DNA from: Gammaproteobacteria bacterium
Lineage (GTDB): Bacteria > Pseudomonadota > Gammaproteobacteria > UBA9214
Assembly: GCA_029860045.1 (NCBI GenBank)
Contig: JAOUBY010000019.1
Span: forward strand, 1 to 35,552
DNA: 35,552 bases
Reading direction: 5' to 3'
In this document: positions 9,876-20,114 of the stretch, in pieces
How the letters are laid out: every line of letters begins with the position of its first letter
How positions within the stretch are numbered: position 1 is the first letter of the stretch
Program-made: the position numbers and the translations under genes
The notes under the pieces: generated by a model
The model's input: the letters and a program-made list of their open reading frames with translations, nothing else
What the model was told of the DNA's origin: nothing
The model's database searches: none

Positions 9876-10190
9876 ATGAATAAACCAGCAGCACAGAAAA
9901 TGCCCGGTATTCGTTTTGATGAACTCAACTGGGTCGCCACGACACCGTTACCGCGCGACCAGGAGCAGAGTCATCGGTTACACGAGCCGAATTACCTTAT
10001 CGGTACTATTGACCCGGTCAACGGGCATGACATCAGTGATGTGAAGAACCATCCGTCACTGGTTGATGGCAACCTGACCATCTATTTCGAGTCGGAAGAA
10101 ACCAAGGAAGAGTTTCTAAGAACGCCGGTAAACCACCCGTTTGAACATTCGCTTGGCAAACCGTCGGAGGATCAGGATCGGGGTGGCTGA
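9876..10190 (+). CDS. small YHS-domain-like protein
   Basis: A very strong GAGGAGGT ribosome-binding site precedes the ATG. The 104-residue protein has no signal peptide or membrane segment. Residues about 45-90 read DPVNGHDISD, then LVDGNLTIYFESEETKEEFLRTP. That follows the YHS pattern (DPVCGM, then a Y-G-x-x-YxFxSxx-C-xxxF-xx-P core), but the cysteines usual in metal-binding YHS domains are absent. YHS domains often accompany metal or redox proteins. Here it is probably co-transcribed with the DsrC-like gene 50 bp upstream, so a joint function is an inference. The assignment is by pattern and moderate; the N-terminal 40 residues are not recognised. Confidence 0.6.
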   Translation: MNKPAAQKMPGIRFDELNWVATTPLPRDQEQSHRLHEPNYLIGTIDPVNGHDISDVKNHPSLVDGNLTIYFESEETKEEFLRTPVNHPFEHSLGKPSEDQDRGG

Positions 10191-10232
10191 AAATAATGCG
10201 GAAATCAAAAAGTCAGACTCTTTGGTCCGATA

Positions 10233-10313
10233 ATGGCGGCAGGTTCAACCGGTGAGCGCAACACTTTGTCTTTCTACAAAAAGATGGGGTATGAGCAATG
10301 GCTTACCGGTTGA
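10233..10313 (+). pseudogene. possible remnant of a GNAT acetyltransferase C-terminus
   Basis: In frame at 10254-10313 the DNA encodes RNTLSFYKKMGYEQWLTG followed by a stop. The N-x-x-x-x-FYKKMGYE pattern is the typical end of GNAT-fold acetyltransferases (the FYxKxGF motif). Only about 26 codons are open and nothing upstream in this frame resembles the rest of the fold. If real, this is a decayed gene fragment. Chance similarity is possible because the motif is short. Confidence 0.25.
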
Positions 10314-10527
10314 ATCCGCTCTCGAAAGCGGTCATTCGTTTGAATATTCAGGGCCCCGGGAGACACCTAACCCGGATACCAAACTGGCAGAGAAAGGAAA
10401 CTGACCGCTATTCAGCTCACTCACGCACACAATTACGGAACAAACGCCGCCACTGACCATCCTTACACCCCCCCGCCCTGCCTTCCCGGTAATATTGTTT
10501 CTAAACATATAGTTACAATTTAATATA

Positions 10528-10689
10528 ATGATCGTGGAGTCTGACTTTCCCGGCCCTGCCGGCCAAACAGCACTTGATCATGGAACGAAAAGCAGCAGTC
10601 TTGACGACCTGTACCAGACACTCGCCGAGGAGATACCAAGCGAGTCAGAACGAAAGCAGTTCCTGGAAAGCAAAAATCGACTGCATTAG
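10528..10689 (+). CDS. hypothetical 53-residue protein, possibly real or a truncated remnant
   Basis: The frame opens at the ATG at 10528 after an in-frame stop at 10510 and ends with TAG at 10687. The product is acidic at first and then has an amphipathic charged stretch, LDDLYQTLAEEIPSESERKQ followed by FLESKNRLH, with a composition typical of real protein. There is no Shine-Dalgarno sequence; instead a TATAAT (10524-10529) overlaps the start, which argues against this exact start being used. No family is recognised. It could be the surviving end of a broken gene. Confidence 0.3.
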   Translation: MIVESDFPGPAGQTALDHGTKSSSLDDLYQTLAEEIPSESERKQFLESKNRLH

Positions 10690-10756
10690 TCCCGTCACCG
10701 CAAACACCCTGCCCCGGCAGAACGCGTTCTCAATAAGTACGGATCCACCACCCGCT

Positions 10757-11617
10757 TTAATCAAAAATCACGGTCCGGTTATCGCATACAAGGATGTTGC
10801 GCCTTATCTGGTGCCAGATCGCGCGGGCAAGTACGACCTTCTCAAGATCACGGCCCTTGCGGATCATGTCTTCAACGGTGTCCTTGTGACTGACATGCGC
10901 AACATCCTGCTCGATGATCGGCCCCGCATCCAGCTCCGTGGTCACGTAATGACTGGTTGCGCCGATAATCTTCACGCCGCGCTCATAGGCTGAATGGTAC
11001 GGACGGCCACCCGGGAATGCCGGCAGAAAGGAATGATGGATATTAATAATTCCTTGCGGATACTGATTAATAAAGTCCTCGCTCAATATCTGCATGTACC
11101 GCGCCAGCACAATGAAATCGATATTATATTGTTGCAGCAACTCAAGCTGCCGGGCTTCCTGCTCCTGCCTGTTGTCCTGATTGACCGGCAGATGGAAGTA
11201 ATCGATACCATGCCGCTCTGCAACACGCTCCATATCCTGGTGGTTGCTGATAATCAGCGGCACCTCGATCTGCCACTCTCCCGACTCGTAACGCGCAAGG
11301 ATGTCATAAAAGCAATGCGGCAACTTTGACACCAGCAGCGCCATGCGCGGACGCTCATTGGAGAAATGCAGTTGCCACAGCATGTCAAAACCTGCTGCGA
11401 CATGCTGCTGGAATTGCTCGCCAAGCTGTTCATCGGCTATCGAAGACCGTGCAAGGTCCCATTCCACGCGCATGAAGAACCGCCCTTTCTCGTAATCGAC
11501 ATGCTGATCGAGATACAGGATATTGCCGCTGTTGCTCGCTATGAAGCTGGTCACCGCAAGCACGATGCCCTCACGGTCAGGACAATGCACCAGCAATATG
11601 GCCGATCTTTTTTCCAT
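10757..11617 (-). CDS. purU: formyltetrahydrofolate deformylase
   Basis: PurU hydrolyses 10-formyl-tetrahydrofolate to formate and tetrahydrofolate, balancing the one-carbon pool and feeding formate to PurT where present. The 286-residue protein has an N-terminal ACT domain (about 6-85, starting AILLVHCPDREGIVLAVTSF) and a formyltransferase-fold domain (about 90-286). The latter carries LARYMQILSEDF, the catalytic region INIHHSFLPAFPGGRPYHSAY and the Asp-containing TTELDAGPIIEQDV. These are hallmark PurU motifs. It stands alone, divergent from trpB2, with 227 bp between them and no clear promoter recognised. Confidence 0.96.
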   Translation of the reverse strand: MEKRSAILLVHCPDREGIVLAVTSFIASNSGNILYLDQHVDYEKGRFFMRVEWDLARSSIADEQLGEQFQQHVAAGFDMLWQLHFSNERPRMALLVSKLPHCFYDILARYESGEWQIEVPLIISNHQDMERVAERHGIDYFHLPVNQDNRQEQEARQLELLQQYNIDFIVLARYMQILSEDFINQYPQGIINIHHSFLPAFPGGRPYHSAYERGVKIIGATSHYVTTELDAGPIIEQDVAHVSHKDTVEDMIRKGRDLEKVVLARAIWHQIRRNILVCDNRTVIFD

Positions 11618-11844
11618 GAAGTGAACCCGGGGTTTGACGTGTTGCTGTCTAGAATAGCATTTTCACTGTTGGCCGGTTAATGCAAACTGGCACCGCGGCT
11701 ATTAACCCTTTAGCTGGCAGGGCGGGCAGTTGCTTTCTGTTATCGACTACTGGAACCGCACAGGGCATTGTGTGATGATTCTCCATGGCCTTGCCGAGAG
11801 TTGCTTCCTGCGTCGTGACACACCGAATGAATCAGGAGACCTGA

Positions 11845-13203
11845 ATGCGCACCAAGATCCTGTTAGAAGAATCTGAAATCCCAACTCACTGGTATAACGT
11901 TGTCGCCGATATGCCGAATCCACCGGCACCCCCCATGGGCCCTGATGGCAAGCCGGTTGGTCCGGATGCCCTGCAGGCGATCTTCCCCGATAACATCATA
12001 GAGCAAGAGATCAGCGCCGAGCGCTGGATCCCCATTCCGGAAGAAGTGCGCAATATCCTTACACTCTGGCGCCCTTCCCCACTTTACCGCGCCCACCGCC
12101 TGGAGCAGGCCCTGGGTACGCCGGCCAAAATCTACTACAAAAATGAGTCGGCCAGTCCTGCCGGGTCTCATAAGCCCAATACCGCTGTAGCCCAGGCCTA
12201 TTACAACAAGGTCGCAGGCATCAAACGCCTGTCCACCGAGACGGGCGCAGGACAGTGGGGATGTTCCCTGGCGTTGGCTGGTCAATTATTCGGAATTGAC
12301 GTCCGGGTTTACATGGTTAAGGTCAGCTACGAACAAAAACCTTACCGACGCTCGATGATGCAGACCTGGGGCGCCGAGGTGTATGCGAGTCCCACCGACA
12401 TGACCGAGTCCGGACGCAAGATTCTGGCTGAACACCCGGACTCCCCCGGCTCCCTCGGCATTGCCATTTCCGAGGCAGCGGAAGAGGCAGCAAACCGCAA
12501 GGACACCAACTACTCCCTGGGTTCTGTGCTCAATCATGTGTTGCTGCATCAGACCGTTATCGGCCAGGAAGCGAAGAAACAACTAGCCCTGGTGGGTGAC
12601 TACCCTGATGAGATCTACGCCCCCTGTGGTGGCGGTTCCAATTTCGGCGGCATTGCTTTTCCATTTTTTGCCGATAAGGCGGCGGGCAAGAACGTGCGAC
12701 TGGTTGCAGTGGAGCCGACTTCCTGCCCGACCCTGACTAAAGGTCCTTATGCCTACGATTACGGTGATGCCATCGGCCTGACCCCGCTGTTGAAAATGCA
12801 CACCCTGGGGCATGACTTTGTACCACCGGGCATCCATGCCGGTGGCCTGCGTTACCACGGCGATTCGCCCTTGGTCAGCCAACTACACCATGAAGGCCTG
12901 GTGGATGCCGTCGCCATCCCTCAACTGGAAACGTTCGAAGCAGGCGTGCTCTTCGCCAGCACAGAAGGCATCGTACCCGCACCGGAATCCACCCACGCCA
13001 TCGCTGCCGCCGTCCGATCTGCCAGGGAATGTGCAAAGAGCGGCGAACCCAGGACAATTCTGTTCAATCTCTCAGGACACGGGCACTTTGACATGTCCGC
13101 TTACGATCGTTATTTCAACAACGAGCTGGAAGATTACGAGTTTCCCGAGGAAGCCATCGAAGAGTCCCTCTCACACCTGCCCGAGGTCCTTCGGAACTCG
13201 TAA
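11845..13203 (+). CDS. trpB2: tryptophan synthase beta chain, TrpB2 type
   Basis: This 452-residue PLP enzyme condenses serine with indole to give tryptophan. It belongs to the TrpB2 subgroup, which is longer than TrpB1, has an extended N-terminus ([21 protein letters not shown]), and usually lacks a neighbouring trpA. Visible features are the PLP lysine at about residue 110 in [23 protein letters not shown], the phosphate-binding CGGGSNFGG loop and a C-terminal [14 protein letters not shown] precedes the start. No trpA lies nearby, so it may salvage free indole or act on other indole or serine substrates. It is a single-gene unit facing the purL operon end. Confidence 0.93.
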   Translation: MRTKILLEESEIPTHWYNVVADMPNPPAPPMGPDGKPVGPDALQAIFPDNIIEQEISAERWIPIPEEVRNILTLWRPSPLYRAHRLEQALGTPAKIYYKNESASPAGSHKPNTAVAQAYYNKVAGIKRLSTETGAGQWGCSLALAGQLFGIDVRVYMVKVSYEQKPYRRSMMQTWGAEVYASPTDMTESGRKILAEHPDSPGSLGIAISEAAEEAANRKDTNYSLGSVLNHVLLHQTVIGQEAKKQLALVGDYPDEIYAPCGGGSNFGGIAFPFFADKAAGKNVRLVAVEPTSCPTLTKGPYAYDYGDAIGLTPLLKMHTLGHDFVPPGIHAGGLRYHGDSPLVSQLHHEGLVDAVAIPQLETFEAGVLFASTEGIVPAPESTHAIAAAVRSARECAKSGEPRTILFNLSGHGHFDMSAYDRYFNNELEDYEFPEEAIEESLSHLPEVLRNS

Positions 13204-13308
13204 AAGAAGGGAACTCCGCCTTAAAACATCAGACCGCTGGTTTTTCTGCTTCTCTACTACGAACAGCCAACTTTCTAAAAAAAGATAATCAGAAAACAGT
13301 TGACCCCA

Positions 13309-16300
13309 TTACCCTACCCATGCACGCGCGTTGCGGAACATGCGCAGCCACGGGCCATCCTCGCCCCACTCTGCCGGATGCCAGGAGTTTGTAAGTGTGC
13401 GGAACACACGCTCCGGGTGCGGCATCATGATGGTGACGCGTCCGTCCGCCGTGGTCAGACCGGTAATACCCAGTGGCGAACCATTCGGGTTGGCTGGATA
13501 GTTCTCGGTCGCTGCGCCATGGCCATCGACATAGCGTGCCACCACCAGTCCGCTGTCCAGCACCCCGGAAGCACTCTCCGCACCGAAGTCCGCACGCCCC
13601 TCGCCATGCGCCACGGCGACCGGCAGGATCGACCCGGCCATATCGCTTAGGAAGATCGAGGGCGTGGGAAGGATTTCCAGTTGTGAAAAACGGGCCTCGA
13701 ACTGCTCTGACTCGTTTCTGACAAAACGCGGCCAGTGCTGTGCGCCGGGAATGATTTCCTTCAGGGTCGACAGCATCTGGCAACCGTTACAGACACCCAG
13801 CGAGAAACTGTCACTGCGCTCAAAGAAGGCATGAAAGCTGTCGCGCAGCTCGGCATGGAACAACACCGACTTGGCCCAACCCTGCCCTGCGCCCAGTACA
13901 TCGCCATAGGAAAACCCGCCACAGGCGGCCAGCCCCTGGAAATCATCCAGCCGCATGCGTCCGGACAGCAGGTCGCTCATGTGCACATCGACGGCATCAA
14001 AACCGGCACGGTGGAATGCCGCGGCCATCTCGATCTGGCCGTTGACGCCCTGCTCGCGCAGAATCGCCATGCGCGGGCGCACGCCACTGGCGATAAACGG
14101 CGCGGCAATATCCTGCTGCGCATCGAAACTGAGCGCCGGACTGATGCCGCAGTCGTCCCCATCCAGCAGCGCATCGAATTCCTGTTGCGCACAGACCGGG
14201 TTGTCGCGCAGCGACTGCATGCGGAAGGTGGTTTCCGACCACGCGCGCTGCAGATCGACGCGCGTCTCGGACAACAGGGTTTCACCGTCAGCGGAAAATT
14301 CCACGTGGTCAGTCGTATTCAACTGGCCGATGACGTGTGCCGCGCCACCCAGTCCGTGATCTTCCAGAATCGAAACTACCGTCGCACGGTCGGCGGCACG
14401 CACCTGCACCACCGCGCCCAGTTCCTCGGCGAACAACGCGGCAACCGGGTCATCACCGTAACCGGAGAGATCAACCGAGACACCGGCGTGACCGGCAAAC
14501 GCCATTTCACACACAGTGGCCAGCAGGCCGCCATCGGAACGGTCGTGATAGGCCAGCAACAGGTTCTTGTTATTGAGCGCCTGGATCGCGCCAAACAGGC
14601 CCTTTAACAGGGCAGCATCATCCACATCCGGCGGAACACTGCCCACCTGCTTGTGCACCTGCGCCAGCGCTGAACCCCCGAGCCGGTTACGGCCCTGCCC
14701 AAGGTCGATCAGCAGCAATGCTGTTTCGCCCGCGTCACTCTTCAGCTGCGGGGTCAGTGTCTTGCGCACATCGCGCACCGGCGCAAATGCCGAGACAATC
14801 AGTGACAGCGGCGCAGTCACCGACTTGTCGGTGCCGTCCTCTTGCCAGACGGATTTCATCGACATGGAATCCTTGCCGACCGGGATGGCAATACCGAGCG
14901 CCGGGCACAGCTCCGCACCGACCGCCTGCACCGTTTCATACAGGATGGCGTCCTCGCCCGGGTGTCCGGCAGGCGCCATCCAGTTTGCCGACAACACGAT
15001 GTTGCCGATGGCATCGATACTGCTCGCAGCAATATTGGTAATGGCCTCGCCCACGGCCATGCGACCGGAGGCCGCACCATCCAGCAACGCCAGCGGCGTG
15101 CGCTCTCCCAGCGCCATTGCCTCGCCGGTCACCGCCTGGTAGTCAGACGCACTCACCGCCACATCCGCGACCGGCACCTGCCACGGCCCGACCATCTGGT
15201 CGCGCGCAATCATGCCGGTGACCGAGCGGTCACCGATGGTGATCAGAAAGGTCTTGTTTGCTACCGCCGGCAGACGCAGCACGCGATAGGCGGCATCACA
15301 CACATCAATGCCGGCCGTGGAAAACGCCGCGTGCGTGACAGGCATACGCTGCACATCGCGCAACATCTTCGGCGGCTTGCCCAGCAGCAGGCTCATCGGC
15401 AGGTCGATGGGTGAATTGTCAAAATGGCTGTCGCTCAACACCAGTTGCTGGTTCGCGGTCGCGGTGCCCAGCACGGCATACGGACAGCGTTCGCGCTTGC
15501 ACAGGGCGGAAAATTCCTCCATGCGCCCCTTGTCGATCGCCAGCACGTAACGTTCCTGTGATTCGTTGCACCACACCTGCATCGGTGACATGCCGGAATC
15601 ATCATTCGGTATCGCGCGTAATTCAAAGTTGCCACCGCGGCCGCTGTCATTAACCAGTTCCGGCACTGCGTTGGACAGACCGCCGGCGCCGACATCATGG
15701 ATCGACACGATCGGGGTGTCGCCACCCAGCGACCAGCAGGCGTCGATCACTTCCTGGACACGCCGTTCCATCTCCGGGTTGCCACGCTGCACCGAGGCAA
15801 AGTCCAGGTCCTCGGCACTCGCGCCACTGGACATCGACGACGCCGCGCCACCGCCCAGGCCGATCAGCATGGCCGGCCCACCCAGCACGACAATCGGCGT
15901 GTCGGCCGGTATCTCGCCCTTCTCCACGTGTTCGGCGCAGATCATGCCGGAACCACCGGCCAGCATGATCGGCTTGTGGTAACCACGCAGTTCGGGACCC
16001 TGTGCACCCGCCACCTGCTCTTCAAAGGTGCGGAAATAACCGCACAGGTTGGGACGGCCGAATTCGTTATTGAAGGCGGCCGCGCCGAGCGGTCCCTCGG
16101 TCATGATGTCCAGCGCAGAGACGATACGCGCCGGCTTGCCATGGTCGGTTTCCCAGGGTTGTTCAAAGCCCGGGATGCGCAGGTTGGATACCGAAAAACC
16201 GCACAGCCCGGCCTTGGGCTTGGCACCGCGTCCGGTCGCACCCTCGTCACGTATTTCGCCACCGGAGCCGGTCGCGGCGCCCGGGAACGGGGATATGGCC

Positions 16301-17202
16301 GTGGGGTGGTTATGGGTCTCGACCTTGATGACCAGGTGCGCCGGCTGCTCGTGCGGCAGGTAGCTGTGCGTGCCGGGTTCGGGGAAGAAACGCTGTACGT
16401 CATAGCCTTCCACCACGGCGGCGTTGTCACTGTAGGCCGACAGCACGCCCTCCGGACTGTGCTTGTAGGATTCGCGAATCATGCCAAACAGGCTGTTCGT
16501 CTGCGCCTCGCCATCGATCACCCAGTCGGCATTGAATATCTTGTGACGACAGTGTTCCGAGTTGGCCTGCGCGAACATCATCAACTCGATATCAACCGGG
16601 TTGCGCCCCAGCGCGGTGAAATTCTCTACCAGGTAATCGATCTCGTCATCCGACAGCGCCAGTCCGAGATCACGGTTGGCATGCTCAAGCGCCTGCCTGC
16701 CACCCTCGAGCACATCGATGCGTTCACACGGTGCCGGCACGGCATGCCGAAACAGCGCATCAGTGTCATCGATATCGAACAGCACCGTCTCGATCATGCG
16801 GTCATGCAGCAGCGGCAGGATGGCGGCGCGTTGCTGCGCATCCAGCGCGTTATCCGGCACATCCAGCGTATAGATGATGCCGCGCTCGACACGGCGCACC
16901 TTGTCCAGCCCGCAGTTGTGCACAATGTCGGTTGCCTTGCTGGACCAGGGCGAAATGGTGCCCGGGCGCGGTACGACAATCAGCGCCACACCGGTCAAGC
17001 CCGCGCTCGACTGTGCAGGCCCGTAGCTGAGCAGCTTCTCCAGTACGTCCTGCTCGGAGTCGGACAACGACGCATCCAGCTCGGCGATGTGCAGATAGTC
17101 GGCACTCAGTCCGGCGAGGGCAGGCAGCTGCTCGCGGCACTGCGCGAGCAGTTTACCGAGACGGAATTCGGAATGGGCAGGGCAACCGCGCAGGTGCAGC
17201 AT
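13309..17202 (-). CDS. purL: phosphoribosylformylglycinamidine synthase (large, single chain)
   Basis: PurL makes FGAM from FGAR, glutamine and ATP in purine synthesis. The 1297-residue protein is the full-length fused form typical of gammaproteobacteria. It has an N-terminal PurS-like domain (about 1-150), a linker, two AIR-synthase-like halves with [20 protein letters not shown] near residue 290 and a second ATP-binding half around [19 protein letters not shown], and a C-terminal class I glutamine amidotransferase domain. The latter shows [13 protein letters not shown], the nucleophile Cys in LGVCNGCQM, the His in VAVAHGEG and [14 protein letters not shown] lies just upstream of the ATG. 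The gene is 95 bp after the MBL hydrolase and ends facing trpB2. The 105 bp between the two stop codons (13204-13308) show no clear terminator. Confidence 0.98.
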   Translation of the reverse strand: MLHLRGCPAHSEFRLGKLLAQCREQLPALAGLSADYLHIAELDASLSDSEQDVLEKLLSYGPAQSSAGLTGVALIVVPRPGTISPWSSKATDIVHNCGLDKVRRVERGIIYTLDVPDNALDAQQRAAILPLLHDRMIETVLFDIDDTDALFRHAVPAPCERIDVLEGGRQALEHANRDLGLALSDDEIDYLVENFTALGRNPVDIELMMFAQANSEHCRHKIFNADWVIDGEAQTNSLFGMIRESYKHSPEGVLSAYSDNAAVVEGYDVQRFFPEPGTHSYLPHEQPAHLVIKVETHNHPTAISPFPGAATGSGGEIRDEGATGRGAKPKAGLCGFSVSNLRIPGFEQPWETDHGKPARIVSALDIMTEGPLGAAAFNNEFGRPNLCGYFRTFEEQVAGAQGPELRGYHKPIMLAGGSGMICAEHVEKGEIPADTPIVVLGGPAMLIGLGGGAASSMSSGASAEDLDFASVQRGNPEMERRVQEVIDACWSLGGDTPIVSIHDVGAGGLSNAVPELVNDSGRGGNFELRAIPNDDSGMSPMQVWCNESQERYVLAIDKGRMEEFSALCKRERCPYAVLGTATANQQLVLSDSHFDNSPIDLPMSLLLGKPPKMLRDVQRMPVTHAAFSTAGIDVCDAAYRVLRLPAVANKTFLITIGDRSVTGMIARDQMVGPWQVPVADVAVSASDYQAVTGEAMALGERTPLALLDGAASGRMAVGEAITNIAASSIDAIGNIVLSANWMAPAGHPGEDAILYETVQAVGAELCPALGIAIPVGKDSMSMKSVWQEDGTDKSVTAPLSLIVSAFAPVRDVRKTLTPQLKSDAGETALLLIDLGQGRNRLGGSALAQVHKQVGSVPPDVDDAALLKGLFGAIQALNNKNLLLAYHDRSDGGLLATVCEMAFAGHAGVSVDLSGYGDDPVAALFAEELGAVVQVRAADRATVVSILEDHGLGGAAHVIGQLNTTDHVEFSADGETLLSETRVDLQRAWSETTFRMQSLRDNPVCAQQEFDALLDGDDCGISPALSFDAQQDIAAPFIASGVRPRMAILREQGVNGQIEMAAAFHRAGFDAVDVHMSDLLSGRMRLDDFQGLAACGGFSYGDVLGAGQGWAKSVLFHAELRDSFHAFFERSDSFSLGVCNGCQMLSTLKEIIPGAQHWPRFVRNESEQFEARFSQLEILPTPSIFLSDMAGSILPVAVAHGEGRADFGAESASGVLDSGLVVARYVDGHGAATENYPANPNGSPLGITGLTTADGRVTIMMPHPERVFRTLTNSWHPAEWGEDGPWLRMFRNARAWVG

Positions 17203-17297
17203 CTGGGCTCCGGGGACTGAGAAATTCAGGAGCGGGAATGATACTGGATGGCCCCGGCAATGTCAGTGCCGCACCCGCCGCCGACGGCAATTACCGT

Positions 17298-18059
17298 TCA
17301 GCTGATGGTGCGCCAGTCGAGTCCCTGTTGCTGGTCGGCGATACCGACCCAGTCATGCTCGCAATCCAGGGTGTCTGCCAGTGCTGCGCGCGCCAGCGCC
17401 GGGCGGTTGTTCTGCTCGCTGAGATGGGCCGCAACCACGTGTTGCAGCCGGGACTGGTCCAGTTGTGCCAGCAGCGTCGCGGCCTGGCTATTACTCAGGT
17501 GCCCCAGCGGGCCACCGACACGCTGCTTCAGGGCAGCTGAATAGGGCCCGTTGGCCAGGATGGCGGCATCGTGGTTGCATTCCAGCAACAGGGCATCACA
17601 GGCATCCAGTTGCTCCACGATGTGTGGCGTCATGCGGCCGGTGTCGGTCAGCACACCCAGCCGGCGCGTGCCGTCACCGAAGCTGAACTGGCAGGGCTCA
17701 CGGGCATCGTGTGGCACCGTAAAGGGCTGCACCTGCAGATCCGCCACCGAAAACAGGTCATGCGCCTCAAAATGCTGCACCTCGGGCAAATCCTGGTCAC
17801 GCAGTGTCTGCCAGGTACCGCGTGTCAGCCACACCGGCAGGCGGTACTTGCGTGCCAGGGGTGCAATGCCGCGCACGTGATCGCCATGCTCATGGGTTAC
17901 CAGCAAGGCGTCGAGTTGATCCGGGCTGCGCCCGAGGCGTGCCATGCGTCGCTCGGTTTCACGACAGGAGAAGCCGCAATCCAGCATGACCAGTGTGTTG
18001 CCTGATTCGACCAGCGTGCCGTTGCCACGACTGCCACTGCCGAGAGAGGCGAATTGCAT
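17298..18059 (-). CDS. MBL-fold metallo-hydrolase (YycJ/VicX-like)
   Basis: The 253-residue cytoplasmic protein has the metallo-beta-lactamase fold. The metal-binding THEHGDH motif sits at residues 55-61, preceded by LDCGFSCRETERRM, which is typical of the YycJ-like group, and is followed by further His/Asp ligands in VPHDAREP, LTDTGRMTP, CNHD and AAHLSEQNN. Members of this group are nucleases or other phosphodiesterases; the substrate here is not known. It lies 8 bp after bamC and before purL, in a dapA-bamC-MBL set. No good ribosome-binding site is seen, so coupling to bamC is likely. Confidence 0.85.
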   Translation of the reverse strand: MQFASLGSGSRGNGTLVESGNTLVMLDCGFSCRETERRMARLGRSPDQLDALLVTHEHGDHVRGIAPLARKYRLPVWLTRGTWQTLRDQDLPEVQHFEAHDLFSVADLQVQPFTVPHDAREPCQFSFGDGTRRLGVLTDTGRMTPHIVEQLDACDALLLECNHDAAILANGPYSAALKQRVGGPLGHLSNSQAATLLAQLDQSRLQHVVAAHLSEQNNRPALARAALADTLDCEHDWVGIADQQQGLDWRTIS

Positions 18060-18067
18060 GCCTGTTC

Positions 18068-19189
18068 TCAGCGCAGTTGTTCTTCCAGCAGCGTCAATAT
18101 ACGTTTCGCGGTCGGCGTGGTATCGCGCACACCCTGGCTGTTATTCACGATGACATTGGTGGTCGCGCCATTGGCCTGCAGTTCGATGCGATATTCGGTT
18201 GCATCCCCCTTGTCATCAGAAGACCAGAACGCCAGCTTGCTGAGCAGACCCTTCTCTTCCTGCTCACCCAGCGGGTCGTTATAGCGTACGTAGTAAGTCC
18301 CGGTGGAACGATCACGGTCCTCCACAGTGAAACCGACCCGGTCCAGTGCCACGCCGGTACGGCGCCATGCGCGCGAGTAGTCTTCCCCAATAACCAGCAT
18401 GCTGCCGCTGCTGTCGCTGACCAGGTTGGCACGCACCTGCGTTTCCGCACGCTGCGCCAGCAGCGTCTGCGCCTTCTGCTCCTCGACACCCAGGAACACC
18501 AGCATGCGTTTGAGCATTTCCGCTTCCAACTCCGGGTCGGACTCACGCGGCTTCCAGGTCGGGGTATTGTCGATCGGGCCGCCGGTGAGCACTTCCTCGA
18601 CGCCCCGGTGGGTCAGAAACACCTCGGTCGCGCTGTCGCCCTGCCCCCGTTCCAGTCGCACGCGGTACTTGTCGCGGGTACCGGCCGAGTAAACGGCGTC
18701 CAGCGCCTTGCCGATCATCTTGCGTACCGGACCCTGCGGAATATCGGCACGATTCTCTGCCCACTCGGTTTCCAGGATACCCGTGCGCGGGTCCTCGGTC
18801 CGGATCAGGAAACCCTCCTGCAACCAGAATTCCCTGACCCGCGGCCAGACCTGTTCCGGCGTGCCCTGCACCACCAGCCACTGCTGGTTCCCGTCACGCT
18901 CCACACGTACACCGGTGCTGGCCGGCAGTACGCCGGCAGCTCCACGCGACGGCTGCGTTGTACCGAACTCCGAGTAACTGGTACCGGCTGAACCCAGCGA
19001 TTCCGGCGCATCGTTGATGGTACTGGACGATAACTCCGGTGGTACTTCCAGGGTATCAATGGCCTTGCTCTTCTTGTAGTCAATCTTGTCACGCCCCGGC
19101 GCAACCTTGTCCATCACCCCGCAAGCCGTCAGCGCCAGCGTGGCAGCAACTGTCAAGACAAGGGTTCGTACCATTGATTTCTGCTGCAT
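18068..19189 (-). CDS. bamC: outer membrane protein assembly factor BamC (lipoprotein)
   Basis: BamC is a lipoprotein of the BAM complex, which inserts beta-barrel proteins into the outer membrane. The start at 19189 is chosen because AGGA lies about 10 nt upstream and the N-terminus (MQQKSMVRTLVLTVAATLALTACG) forms a lipoprotein signal with a lipobox cysteine at residue 23; an upstream frame extension is not needed. A flexible region follows (DYKKSKAIDTLEVPPELS matches the BamD-binding unstructured segment), then two helix-grip domains, the second around VIGEDYSRAWRRTGVALDRVGFTVEDRDRS. Length is 373 residues, as in the family. It starts 4 bp after dapA, as in E. coli. Confidence 0.93.
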   Translation of the reverse strand: MQQKSMVRTLVLTVAATLALTACGVMDKVAPGRDKIDYKKSKAIDTLEVPPELSSSTINDAPESLGSAGTSYSEFGTTQPSRGAAGVLPASTGVRVERDGNQQWLVVQGTPEQVWPRVREFWLQEGFLIRTEDPRTGILETEWAENRADIPQGPVRKMIGKALDAVYSAGTRDKYRVRLERGQGDSATEVFLTHRGVEEVLTGGPIDNTPTWKPRESDPELEAEMLKRMLVFLGVEEQKAQTLLAQRAETQVRANLVSDSSGSMLVIGEDYSRAWRRTGVALDRVGFTVEDRDRSTGTYYVRYNDPLGEQEEKGLLSKLAFWSSDDKGDATEYRIELQANGATTNVIVNNSQGVRDTTPTAKRILTLLEEQLR

Positions 19190-19193
19190 ATCG

Positions 19194-20081
19194 TTATCCT
19201 GCGATCTCCAGTACACCGGCCTGCACAAGCGCCTGCCGGAGAGTTTCACGATGCTGTTCTGCCAGCGGTGTCAGCGGCAGGCGGATACCTGCCGGAATCA
19301 TGCCCATTTCATACAATGCCCACTTGACCGGAATCGGGTTGGATTCAAGAAACAGGGTCCGGTGCAATATATCGAGCCGGTCATTGATCGACGCTGCCTG
19401 TTCACGGTCACCGGCCATGGCGGCAGCGCACAGTTCATGCATTTCAGCCGGCGCAACATTGGCGGTAACCGAAATGTTGCCCTTGCCGCCCAGCAGCATC
19501 AGCTCCATGGCGGTGGCATCATCGCCACTGTATACAACCATGCGGTCCCCGCATCGCTGCATGATATCGCGCGCGCGCCCGAGGTCACCGGTTGCCTCCT
19601 TGATACCGACGATGTTATCGACATCCGCCAGTCGCTCAACGGTTTCCGGCAACATGTCACAGGCGGTACGACCGGGTACATTGTACAGAATCTGCGGAAC
19701 CGGTACGGCCTCGGCGATGGCCTTGTGATGCCGGTAGAGACCTTCCTGGGTGGGCTTGTTGTAGTACGGGGTCACCAGCAGGCAGGCATCGGCGCCCGCC
19801 TGGTGCGCACAGCGGGTCAAATCGATTGCCTCGCGGGTTGAATTCGCCCCGGTACCGGCAATCACCGCGATGCGGCCGGCAGCAAACTCGACCATGCGCC
19901 GAATCAGGCGGCAGTGTTCCTCCTCGTCCAGGGTGGCGGATTCCCCCGTGGTACCCACGGCCACCAGCGCATCAGACCGGTTCTCGACATGAAAATCGAC
20001 CAGCCGTCGCAGGCTGTCATCGTCGATGGCGCCATCCTCCTGCATGGGGGTAACCAACGCCACTATACTGCCCTGAATCAT
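19194..20081 (-). CDS. dapA: 4-hydroxy-tetrahydrodipicolinate synthase
   Basis: DapA condenses pyruvate with aspartate semialdehyde, the first committed step to diaminopimelate and lysine. The 295-residue TIM barrel shows GSIVALVTPM, the GTTGESATL phosphate loop, the catalytic tyrosine in YYNKPTQEGLY, NVPGRTACD, and the Schiff-base lysine in VGIKEATGD near residue 161. The ATG at 20081 was chosen over an upstream GTG at 20096 because GGAG is 9 nt upstream and the family begins MxxGSIVALVTPM. It is first gene of the dapA-bamC-MBL-purL run and divergent from gcvR. Confidence 0.97.
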   Translation of the reverse strand: MIQGSIVALVTPMQEDGAIDDDSLRRLVDFHVENRSDALVAVGTTGESATLDEEEHCRLIRRMVEFAAGRIAVIAGTGANSTREAIDLTRCAHQAGADACLLVTPYYNKPTQEGLYRHHKAIAEAVPVPQILYNVPGRTACDMLPETVERLADVDNIVGIKEATGDLGRARDIMQRCGDRMVVYSGDDATAMELMLLGGKGNISVTANVAPAEMHELCAAAMAGDREQAASINDRLDILHRTLFLESNPIPVKWALYEMGMIPAGIRLPLTPLAEQHRETLRQALVQAGVLEIAG

Positions 20082-20114
20082 TACCGGATTCTCCACACCC
20101 GAGTTGAGGTGGAC

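Larger units (their letters stand above)
10191..10756. other. 566-bp region without a conserved gene between the YHS-like gene and purU
   Basis: The region holds the GNAT-like fragment, an overlapping 37-codon frame at 10291-10404, an AT-rich stretch (10490-10530) and a 53-codon frame at 10528-10689. The 37-codon product contains GHSFEYSGPRETP, which loosely recalls NHPFEHSLGKPSE at the end of the preceding YHS-like protein. This may be a decayed partial duplication. A weak hairpin (CCGCT/AGCGG, 10316-10331) lacks a T-run and is not a convincing terminator. Overall it looks like eroded accessory DNA. Confidence 0.4.

Noticed and set aside
15697-17220. Long open frame (507 codons) on the plus strand opposite purL
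   Set aside because: It is the antisense shadow of a high-GC conserved gene; its translation is rich in Arg, His and Gln with no domain, and purL is unmistakable on the other strand.
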